Assembly: GCF_048771995.1 (NCBI RefSeq)
Contig: NC_133026.1
Location: 150,125,001 to 150,189,000 of the forward strand
Length of the DNA: 64,000 nucleotides
Source: Taeniopygia guttata
Lineage: Eukaryota > Chordata > Aves > Passeriformes > Estrildidae
Direction: 5' to 3'
Position numbers and translations under genes: made by a program
Part shown: positions 32,630 to 44,600 of the stretch, one piece after another
Layout of the letters: each line of letters starts with the position of its first letter
How positions within the stretch are numbered: the stretch's first letter is position 1
The notes under the pieces: generated by a model
What the model was told of the DNA's origin: nothing
What the model saw: the letters and a program-made list of their open reading frames with translations, nothing else
Databases searched by the model: none

Positions 32630-35600
32630 GTGAGGATGGCGTGGGCTGTCCCCATATCCCTGTCCCCATATCCCTGTCCCCATATCCCTGTCCCCATATC
32701 CCTGTCCCATCCCTAGGGATGGCTGTCCCCATGGATGGAGGCACAGGGACAGCCAGCCCTGCTAGGGGTGGAAATGTTGTTGCTGCCCCATAAACAGCCC
32801 TAAAAAACTCCTTCCCAGCTCCTCATCCCTAAAACCTCGCTCCTGAATCCCATCTTTTCTGCTGGCTACATCCCCAAGATTCCCAGCACCTGCTTTTTTG
32901 CCTCATTCCTCGAAATTTTGGGGGTTTTTTTCCTCCTTCTTGCCCGCAGGAAGCCAATCTAGCCAGATGCTCCCAGGAAAAGTTGGGATGTATGGGGGAG
33001 ATGGGGCTGATTGCTCTTCTGGTGTCGTTGTTTAATTACCAAAATTGGGATAGAATCAGTGGGAATTGCCCTCAGGCTGCCACCAGCCCCTGATTTATTG
33101 GGGTCAGAGAGGTTTTAGGGAGCAAGAAAACATTTAAATCATTCATTTTGGGGTCTATTGAAGTGTTTTTCCCAAGTTAGTTTCACCCCCTGAGATCCAA
33201 CAGGATGAACCAGCAGTGAGTTCACTCCATAAGCTGAGCTCTTCTTGCAAAAAGTCCCAAAAGTTAAAACGCCCCTAAAAAAAAAATCCCAAATAACCAA
33301 GAAAGCCAAACTCTGGAAGGGATTTTTATTTTTTTTTCCCCTGGATCAATCTGATCTGGAGTCACTTGAGCCTGGGCTGCAGCTCAAGAAGTTGCAACCT
33401 TAAACCAGGTCGGGGTTTAAGTTGGGGCCTTGCCTGAAGAGCAGGTGCTGCTGGTGAGGGAAGATTAACAGGAGGGATTTGGGACTTTTTTCCCCAATTT
33501 ATTTTCTTTGGGTCTGGAGCACAAAGGAAAACGTGGAAAATATTGCCAAGCTTTGGAGGGAGAACTGGGCAGGGCATCAGCAGCCTCTGTCAAAATATGA
33601 TTATTTTTTAATTAAAGCAGCAGAACACCTGATTGGTTCTATTACTTTATTTTTGTTATTTAAAATAAATTATCAGTACAACCTTTTCCTGCTGTTTTTA
33701 TCAACCTGACAACATCAGGAGCGTGGATCCATATTTTCTGCCTTGCAGGGGATCCTGAATGCTGCTGAAAAAGTGTTTTTTTTAATCGTTTTTTGCGGGT
33801 TTTTTGCCAAGTTTTCTGTCCCAGGAGTGAAGACTTAATCCACCTGTTTCCTGCTGGCACCATGCCCTGACTCTGTGCCTCCCCCACCTCCTCCAAGCAC
33901 TTTCACCCTCCTAAAATTCATTTTTTAACTGCAGTTTGTGCTGTTTAAAAACCCCCAATCCCCCAGATTTTTATTCCCACCCCTGGGTTTATTTTTTCCT
34001 TCCTCTTGCTGACTGCATGAACCACCAGTGAGGCCACTTGGGAAATTTAAAACCTTAATCCTCCCCTCATTTGTTCAAAGGCCCTGTGATGTAACCATAT
34101 TCTCAATAAAAGGTTTTAGAGGTTTTAGCTGATCCTGTCTCCCACAGAAACCCAGCTCGGAGCCAGGGTGCTCCATGAGATTAATTCCATGACCGGGAAT
34201 TTCCTATCTAAATAGATTTTCAGGGAGTGAAAACCCACTTGTTGTCACTTCCTGCTTGTCTTATAACAGCTCATATTAATTTCTTAAATGCTTCTAGCTG
34301 GGAAAAAAAAAAAAAAAAGGGAAGGAAATTCTGGATAACCCTGAAAAAAAAAAGGAGAATTTCCAAGCCTGTTTGTGTGTGTGGAGTGCTACCCTGGCTT
34401 TTGTTTTCCTCTCTGTCCCACGGGATAATGTGGCTAAAGCCAGGGTCACTTGGCCACTTCTCCTGTGCTGGCCTGGCTCAAAAACCTGTGGATTCCAAAG
34501 AGGAATAAAAATTCCAGCTGACAGCTCTGGCTCTGTGAAAATGCTTTAAAAGACAGCTGTGGTTCTGGAATTAAAACAGGTGCTCAGAGTTATCCTATTC
34601 CAGCCTGGAACCATCTGTGCACTTGGGAACTTCCCGTTTGGAGGAAAAACTCTGTGTTAGGAAACGGTGCTGCTGAGAGGGCATGGGAATAAATCCCTGA
34701 TTTATTTATTTATTTTTTTGGAGTGGGATGTAGCTGTGTAGTGGGAGAAAATTATGGGGTTGAGGTTGGAGCCACAAACCATGGGCCCAATGGATGGGGT
34801 TGGGATCATGGATCGTGGTCTGGCTTTGGGTCCAACAGCAGAAGGAGCTGGAGCAGTTCCAGAGGAAACCACGGAGATGCTCCAAGGACTGGAGCCAGGC
34901 TGGGAGAGCTGGGAATTTCCAGCCTGGAGAAGGAAAGGCTCCAGGGAGACCTCAGAACCCCTTCCAGTGCCTGAAGAGGCTCCAGGAGAGCTGGAGAGGG
35001 ACTTGGGATAAGGGATGGAGGGACAGGATGCAGGGAATGGCTTTAAAGTGGAATTGGGTGAGATTAGATGGGATTTTGGGAAGGAATTCTTCCTTGTGAG
35101 GGTGGTGAGGGGCTGGAATGGAATTCCCAGAGAAGCTTTGGCTGCCCCATGCCTGGAGGTGTCCAAGGCCAGGTTGGAAGGGGCTTGGAACAACCTGGGA
35201 TAGAGGAAGGTGTCCCTGCCCATGGCAGGGGGTGGAGTTCCATGATTGGGAAGGTCTCTTCCAACCCAAACCATTCCGTGACTCTGTCATTCCCTCAATA
35301 TCCCTTTTCCTGGCACAAAAGGGTCTCTGTGTGTTTGCCCACACCCACGGCAGAGATCCAGTCTGGCTGGAGTCCTGCCTTCCTTCATTCCCTGTCCTTG
35401 GGAACGGGAAGGTGTGGAGCTGAGCTCAGCACCAGCTGATGACTCCTCTTCCCGCATTATGGATGTCTCGAGTCTCCACTCAAATTAAACTTCCTCAATT
35501 TCTCTCTGGGCATTCCCCAGCTTCCCTAATTGGGAGGAATCCTGGTGGTGACTCCTTTGTGGCCAAAACTGGTCTTGGACATGGCCCAGCTTGGTCCAGT

Positions 35601-38600
35601 CTTGGGCAGCTGTGGAGCAGCTTCTGGGATCCAGCCAGGTTCTCCCAGTATCTCCAGGAGCTTTTCCTGCAATTCCTGCTGGGCTGTAACTCCTAGTTAC
35701 CAACCCCTTCCTCATTTCTCTGGACAGATCCGTGCCTGGATTTTACCAGCACATTCCTGATCTGTGCCATTTCTCAAGGAACTGGATCTTCACCTTCATT
35801 TCTCTCTTCCTTGAAACTTTTAACAGCACTTCCAAAGATCCCATTTTCCCCTTCCCACATTTCACTTAATATCCTTCAGTTTCACTTCTCCTCTGTTGCT
35901 TCCAGCTACAAAGGAGCAGTAACAATCCCTTTGTCATGGAATTGCCCTTTGGAATTACTGGCTTCCACATCTTCCTCCAGGTGATTCAGTTTGTCCCCGG
36001 TGCTGGAAAACTGTGGAGGCTGTGGCCTTGCCTTTGTCACCGAGGTCACAAATCTCTCTCAGGGTGTGGCTGTCACCCAGGAGTCACCCAGGGTTTCATC
36101 TCCTGGGGGTGGGAAGTTCAAAGTCCACCCTGAGTAAACATTCCCTGAGGACTCTTGATTGCCACCCTGGATGGGCCCTCTGGAACTGGGAGAGGTGGCT
36201 GGAAGTGACAAAGGCCCTTGAGTCATTCCAAACATTCCCTGTAAAGATAAGGCTGGAGAATCCTTGCTCCCCCACAATGGGAGCTTGATTCCCTTTGGAA
36301 AGGGTCTTGGGGAATTTTTTTTTCCCTCTCAGAGAGAGCCTGGATGAGGATTTTTGGTTCTGTTGTCACTTCCATGTGAGGGTGGAACGCAGAGGGATTT
36401 CCCTTGGTTTTTCTGGGCCTAAAGAGCATTATTCCAATAAAATTATTAGATAGGGGCTGGAAAGGACTCCTTGGGATCACAGAGTCCAGTTCCTGACCCC
36501 AATCCTACTTTGTCACTGGTGATAAATGTCAGGGCTGGCCACACCTCACTCATTTTCATGGATTTCTGTTCCATCATTCCCTGCATGCAAACAAGAGCTG
36601 CTGTTCCATGGCTCCTCCAGAGTTTATGGAAGAGTTCTGTGCTTATTCTTCCTTTAAAATCTTTAAACCAGGAAGGAAAAGTCTGATTATCTCCAGAGCC
36701 ACTTCTTAAACACCCAAATTCCCTTTTCCAGGTGTCCCCAGGTGCACCCCAAAGCCTGGATGAAAGAGCCTCTCTTTCTTCTGACCTTACAAGGGTGACC
36801 TCGAGAGCTTGAGCAAAGAATTTAGTGAGGAAAATCCCTTTTGGAACCCAACAGTGGGATTTTGGTGGGAATTTTTTTCCCCCTTTATGTAAGTCATGTT
36901 TAAATCCCTGGAAACTCATTCAGTGGTTTTTAGTTTTCAGTTGGAACTCTGACAGGAAAAGCTTTGGGATCCTTTAAACTGTTGGAAGGTGGAATGCTCT
37001 TCCCTTGACTCCTTATTTTCCTCATTTATATTTGGATTTAAATATGGCCTTTTATCCTTTCCAGATTTCCTCCTTGCTCCAGGATTTGCGGAATTACAAC
37101 ATTCCTGTGACGCCCCAGGAGCTCCTGCAGATGGGGCTTGGTTGTTCCTCATGGAATGATGTTTCTGTCGATCCATGCAAGCCAGGGATGATATTTTGGG
37201 ATCAAGGCAGAGCCTCTTGAGGGAAGATGTGCAGCAATCTCATATTCCTGTGCTTTGCCAGCCTCATAAATATTGAGGAAAAACAAAATGTGTGGAGATC
37301 ACGAGAAATCCTTGAATTCCTGACTTAACCTCACAAGGCTTTTGGTTTTCCAGCACTTTTTTGCTGCTGGCTTAGGAGCCTGGATAGGGATTGAGAACTC
37401 ATCCCGTTAAATCTGATGGAGAAGTCAGACAAAAAACTCTCATCTCCATGAACAGCTTTAGTGCTTCCCAGCAGGAGAGGTCAAATCCATTTGCTAAATC
37501 CTTTCATGGCTCCTGCAGGGAAGAGGTTTCAACCCTCCTGGAATATCTTGTGGAGCCATCCCAGTGTGTTCTGCATCCCACTCCTTTCTTTCCTTCATTA
37601 CTGGTGTTTTCCCTCCAGACAACGATCTTCATTTTGGGTTTGGATAATCCTTCTACTTGTGCTTATTCCATCATCCCACCTGCATTTCCCAGGCCTTTTC
37701 CCTGTGTCTCCAGGTGGGTTTTGCTCCTTTTCCCCACAAAAATTCCCTTAAAATCCTCTGGCTGCTTCCAAACAAATTTTTGCCAAAAGGACTCCAGGGT
37801 GCTGGAATTTGCAGGAAGAGGTGGAGTCAGGGAAGAGAAACTTCCCACCTGTTGAGCTTTGTGTGGATTTCTGTGGCTCTGGAGGCGCAGAGAAGGAACC
37901 TGAAACTCTCTCATTTGCATATATTTGGGTATAATTGCATATGTTTTGGATCTGTCAAGCTCTCAGAGATCTCATCTTGAAATTTGAAATTAAGCCTTGA
38001 AACTTTAATGAGCACATTCTCTTTATATCTTGGCTTGATTTCCTGATCCTTTCCTCTTTTTCCTCTGATTCCTAGATTTTTTTTTCCTCCCTAGGGAGCC
38101 AACAGGATGGGTGGATTCCCCCCAGGACAGATCCACAAGTGACAATTCTGGATCAAACTTTCCTCTATTTGCTCCTGAGTCTTTCAGACCCAATATTTAT
38201 GCAGCTATTGGGGTGTTTTCCTCAAATCCCACTGCTTTTTCAGAGTAATTGGGATCTTATGCTTCCAGCTTGTTCCTTTCGTCAAATTCATGGATCACTG
38301 TAAAGCCTTAATCCCACAGATTTATGGACCAGCTGGAGTCACTCTGATTCCTCACTCTCCAAGGGACCAATTAGGAGCTCCACTCTTTCCCTTAAATGAA
38401 AATCCTACTGTTAATCCCAGACCTTTTTCCAAAGGAAGCAGCACTCGGTGGACTTCAAATACGAGGAATTAATTTTAAAGAAACTGAAGTCCATGGAAAT
38501 GCAAAACTTTCCATTTCCTTCTTGCCGTGTTCCACCTGAGAGGTGATCAAGCATTCCATGGAATTATGGAATGTTTTTTGTTGGAAGGGGCAGTAAAGAT

Positions 38601-41600
38601 CTTCTCATTCCAGGGGCAGGGACACCCCTCACTATCCCAGGTTGCTCCAAACCCCATCCAGCCTGGCCTGGAACACTTCCAGGGGCATCCACAACTTCTC
38701 TGGGAAACCTGTGCCAAGGCAGGGGTTGGAATGAGATGAGATCTCTTCCAACCCAAACCATTCCATGATTTTGGGATCTTCCCATGATGTGCAGACTCAC
38801 AACTTTCCATGCTCTTAAACTTCCCAGCTTTGTGCCTTCCCAGGGAATTTTTTTTATCCAGGGTTCTTCCAGAGGCTCATTCCATGCCTCTGAATCTTCA
38901 ATGGGAATCATCCTCGCTTGGGCAGAGCTTTTAGAGCCCTGGATTTGGGGACACTCCTTGTGGCAGCCCCATTCCCTGAGGCATCCCATAAAAACCCTGT
39001 GAGCCAGAGGGAAATTAGGTGGCTGCTATTTCCTGAAGTCGGGAATTCAGCGCGTTTTCCCCGTCTGCAGAAATTCCGAGGCGGAGCCGTGGAAAGGATG
39101 GAGTCAATTTAATGCCACGCGCCCCTCATTCCTGCATCCCCGTGAACTCCTGACTCCCTGCACTCCACATCTGGAAATGGCCTTGGGATCACATTCCTTC
39201 CCAAGCTTTGGGGTCGTTTTCAGCTCACCTCCAGCCCCCCTGGATCTTGGCTCATGTCCAGAGCCTGAGAAGGGGATATGGGATTCCTATTCCGAGCTGT
39301 CAGGAAGAGCTCAGGGAAAGTTGAGCAACATATGGGATTGGGGAATAAATCAGTTATTCCAAGGGCAGAGGAAGGTCTGAGGGGTGAGAAACTCAACGTG
39401 ACCCAGCCACGTGTGCTCACATCCCAGAAATTCCCAGTGTCCTGGGCTCATCCCACAGTGCAGACAGCGGGAAAAGGGGAATTCTGCCCCTCTGCCCTGC
39501 TCAGGTGAAACCGCACCTGGAATTCTGCATCCAGCTCCGGGATCCAACATCAGGAGGAAGTGGGGCTGCTGGAGCAATTCCAGAGGAGGCCATGGAGATG
39601 CTCCAAGGGCTGGAGCCCCTCTGCTCTGGAGCCAGGCTGAGGGAGATGGGAATGTCCAGCCTGGAGAAGGGAAGGATCCAGGGAGAGCTCAGAGCCCCTT
39701 CCAGTGCCTGAAGGGGCTCCAGGAGAGCTGGAGAGGGAATTTGGGAAAAGGGATGGAGGGACAGGACACAGGGAATGGCTTTAAATTGGAACAGGGTGAG
39801 ATTAGATGGGATTTTGGGAAGGAATTCTTCCTTGTGAGGGTGGTGAGGACCTGGAATGGAATTCCCAGAGCAGCTTTGGCTGCCTCATCCCTGCAAGTGT
39901 CCAAGGTGAGGTTGGAGCTGGAGATAGAGGAAGGTGTCCCTGCCCATGGCAAGGGCTGGAATTCCATGATCTTTAAACTCCCTTCCAGCCTAAACCGTTC
40001 CGTGGCTCTGGGCTCAGAAAATGCACAATTTACAGAATTTATGGAATTTTTTGAATCCCAAAACGTGGATTTGGGATGAGAACCTGCCCTTCTCTCTCAG
40101 CAGGGCTGTGATCCCTTTGCCCAGACCCAGCGCAGCAAACTCCAGCACCGCCGGGCCCGGATCAACCAGCAGATCAACAAGGAAATGAGGATGAGAGCGG
40201 GGGCAGAAAACCTCTTCCGGTGAGTCCTGATCCCCTGAGCTTCCCCCTGGCTCTGGAATTTGGTTGGAGGCAGGAATAGATTCTTCTATCCAAGATTCAG
40301 CTGGTAGAAGATTGTTAAAAGTCAGAGCAGATGGGATAATGGGAATTAATTTGTGCCTGAGGTTGGGCTTGGAATGCAAAGCTCCGGTCTGAAAACCCAG
40401 CATGTGGATCCAAGGGATGGGGAGCTCCTGGAGAGAGTCCAGGTGTTCCAAGGGCTGGAGCCCCTCTGCTCTGGAGCCAGGACGGGAGCTGGGAATGTCC
40501 AGCCTGGAGAAGGCTCCAGGGAGAGCTCAGAGCCCTTCCAGTGCCTGAAGGAGCTCCAGGAGAGCTGGAGAGGGAATTTGGACAGAGTATGGAGAGACAG
40601 GACACAGGGGATGGCTATAAAGTGGAATTGGGTGAGATTAGATGGGATTTTGGGAAGGAATTCTTCCCTGTGAGGGTGGTGAGGGGCTGGAATAGCATTC
40701 CCAGAGAAGCTGTGGCTGCCCCATCCCTGGAATTGTCCAGGTCAGATTGGACAGGGATTGGAGCAACCTGGGATAGGGAAAAGTCCCTGCCCAAGGCAAG
40801 GGGTGCTCTGGAGGTTTCTGAAGATCCACCCCAAACCATTCCATGAAATCCAGCTTTGGGATCATAAATAGGTCAGAAAATCCCATCAGGAGAGTCCAAC
40901 CACTCCCCCAGCACTGCCAAGGCCACCACTTGTCCCCAGGTGCCACATCCATGGGGATTTTATCCCAAAGAAAACTTTCTTTATCATCTTTTGTGTTTAT
41001 TTCATTTTCCTTAATATTTGGAGCACATTCCAGGCTGGGCTGGTTGTTAATATAAAAAATTCCACAAATCTGCCTTAAAATCAATTTTTTTTTTTTTTGG
41101 GAATATTTTACTAACTTGTTGATTGTTCTTATCCCAAATAAAATAAAATATAATAAAATTAACTTTCCACTTTGGAACTGGAATGATTTAACATGAATGG
41201 AGTGTTCCTGTTGCACCTGGAAGAAGGGATAATGGTTGATCCATTAAAAAAATGGTGTTTTCCTGGGGGGATGAGGTCCCACTGCTCCATCCACACTGCT
41301 GTGCCTTGTTTAATTAAGGAAAAAAAGCCACAGAATCCCAACTTCTGCCTCTCCTGTGTTATATTTAAAAAAAAAAAAAAAAAAAAAACACCAAAACAAC
41401 AGAGGGAAATGTGCTGGCTCAGCGGAAATCAGCCTGGTTTCGGTTGGAATTGGAGCTGTGGGAAGTGGGAGTGAGGAAAAACGGGATGCAAAACACATCT
41501 TAATTATCAGGGAAATGCACTGAGGGGGCTCTTTTTCTGCTGGCTCAGCGCTCTGGGTGTCCTTTGGAGCAGCCACTTTCCCTCCCTCCCTGCCTCCCAC

Positions 41601-44600
41601 AAATCCAGCTGAGCAATAAAGTTGATTTCTCGGCATTCCGGTGCTCCAAGCTTATGAAACTTCGGAAATCTAGCGGGGGGAGAGAGAAAGAGGAATGGTC
41701 AAGCTTGAAATTAAAGGATGAGGAGGAGGGGGGATTATGTTGCAAGTCTAAAGGTTATTGCTTCAAAATTAAAGATTTGTGGTGCATGGATAAAATTCCT
41801 TTGGATCTTTAGCCTGGTGCTGATGGAAAAGACTGTGGATTGTGCAGCCTGGAGCAGTTTGGAGCTGAATTTGCTAGAATTTTGCCTTTAAATTTAAAAA
41901 CAAACAAGCCCAGTGCTTGGTAAAAATATTGCTGTTCAGCCTTTCCGTGTGTTTTCCTGGAAAAGTTGGCAGGAATGGGGTGTTGGGAAAAAAAATCCAT
42001 GTGGTGTTTGCTCGGTGGATTTGTTTGCTGGGTAAATAAACGGGAAGAGCCAGAGGAAACCTTTTCCTTCCTGTTCAAACACTGGGATGGAGTGGAGGAA
42101 TGGGGGAGATAAAAATGTCCAGTTTTTTGGAACGAAAGAAAAATAAATCACAAAATAAATCCCAGGATTTCCCTGTGTCCTGGGCTCATCCCACAGTGCG
42201 GACAGCAGGAAAAGGGGAATTCTGCCCCTCTGCCCTGCTTAGGTGAAATCCAACCTGGAATTCTGCATCCAGCTCTGGGCTCCAACTGCAGGAGGACCTG
42301 GAGATGCTGGAGCAGGTCCAGAGGAAACCACGGAGATGTTCCAAGGGCTGGAGCTCCTCTGCACTGGAGCCCGGCTGGGAGAGCTGGGAATGTCCAGCCT
42401 GGAGAAGAGAGGGATCCAGGGAGAGCTCAGAGCCCCTTCCAGTGCCGGAAGGGGCTCCAGGAGAGCTGGAGAGGGACTTGGGATGAGGGATGGAGGGACA
42501 GGACACAGGGAATGGCTTTAAACTGGAATAGGGTGAGATTAGGTGGGATATTGGGAAGGAATTCTCCCTTGTGAGGGTGGTGAGGCCCTGGAAGGGAATT
42601 CCCAGAGAAGCTGTGGCTGTCCCATCCCTGGAAGTGTCCAAGGCCAGGTTGGAGCAACCTGGGATAGTGGAAGGTGTCCCTGCCCATGGCAGAGGAATGG
42701 AATTCCATGATTTTTAAGGTCCTCTGCAACACAACCCATTCCAGGATTATTTGCTGCGTGTGGCACTTGCAAGTACCCCAGGAAAACCTTTTTCCTATTA
42801 ACAGATTCCTGGCAAAATCATGGAACAGATCCTCCTGGAAACTGTGCTAAGATACCTGGAAAATGATCGGGGGGGCAACAAAGAAATTGTTGGCAGCTGG
42901 GAACAAGGAGGGAAAACTTAATCCATATGGGATGAAAATTGGACTGACCATGTCCTGGAGGTGTTGGGATGTATGGGGGATAAATAGGAATTAAGTCTTG
43001 GTTTATAGGGGTTAAATACTGGTTTATAGGGAAACATAGGGTGACAGTGCCTGGGGAATTGTAGGAATGCTGAAGGATTTTCAATGGAAGCAGCCATGGG
43101 GATCTTTGGATGTCTTGTGGTTTGGTTTGGTTTGTTTCTAATCAAAAAATTCCTTGCTCTTGGAAAAATCCCAGCAAAGGGGAGGCAGGAGGAGATTGAA
43201 CCACCAGATTTTCAAAGAAAAACCCTGGAACTCCTCCTGCTGCCCTGAGCCAGGGCAGGGCAGGACCCAGAGGGATTCAATCCGTACAAAATCCATGTCA
43301 AAGGCAATACTCTGGAAAAGCGGGAGGGAAGCAGTTTCCTGGTGGAGCAGAGCTTGTCCATGTGTTGTTTTCCCTGGATCCCCTTTCAGCTCTGGGTTAT
43401 CTCTCCCGTGCTTTCCTTTGGAGGAGATAAGCAGGGAATAATCAGCCTGGGAGCTTGTCCTGCTGGGAACAGCTGGAATCAATCCCTGGTGTTTACAGCT
43501 CCTGCCGGGAGCAGGGAAGGGAGGGCAGGAGCTCGCAAATCCTTTCTTTTCCACAAGGATTCTTTGCACCTAAAAATGAGTTTTTCCCCCTCAAATCCCA
43601 CTGTTTATTTGGGATGGGGGAGCAGCTGGACTGGTCACAGCCCAAGCTGAATCTGCACTGGAGCTAAAGGGTTAGGGTTAGGGTTAGGGTTAGGGTTAGG
43701 GTTAGGGTTAGGGTTAGGGTTAGCGGGAATGGGCAAGGGGAAGGTGGCTCTGGAGCAGGAATTCCTGGATGCAGCAGTGCAATGAGTTTTGCCTGGGCTC
43801 AGCTTCTACCTGGATGTTTGGATTTCCCTCTTCCTGAAATGCTGGGAGAGCTGGGAATGTCCAGCCTGGAGAAGAGAAGACTCCACAGACACCTCAAAGC
43901 TCCTTCCAGTGCCTGAAGGAGCTCCAGGAGAGCTGGAGAGGGATTTTGGATGAAGGATGGAGGGACAGGACACAGGGAATGGCTTCCCACTGCCAGAGGG
44001 CAGGGATAGATGGGTTATTGAGAAGAAATTCTTCCCTGGGAGGGTGGTGAATCTCTGGAACGGAATTCCCAGAGAAGCTGTGCCTGCCTGATCCCTGGAA
44101 GTGTCCAAGGCCAGGTTGGATGAGGCTTGGAACATCCTGGGATTCCAACCTTGGAAGGTGTCCCATGGCAGGAGGCGGAATGGGATGATCCTCAGAGGTC
44201 CCATCCGAACCTTTCCAGCATCACCTGGAGAGGCACAGTCCTGTAGGAAGGTTTGGCTTGACGTGGATTCCACTGCCGGGGTGGAAAAAATAAATTCATG
44301 GATAAAAAGAGGGAATTTTGATCCATTGGTTTCTCGCAGGGCCACCAGCAACCACAAGGTGAAGGAAACGGTGGCTCTGGAGCTGAGCTACGTCAACTCC
44401 AACCTTCAGCTCCTGAAGGAAGAGCTGGAAGAGCTCAACAGCAGCGTGGACGTGTATCAGAACGACAGGTGGGTCCGGGAAGAGCAGCCTGTTCCCTTGG
44501 GATTTCATTTTTTCCGCTGTTAATGGAATTTTTCTTGGCAGTGAGGCTGCTCTCGCCGTGTCCGCCCTGCTCTGTCCCATGGCTGAGGGTTGGGGTGACT

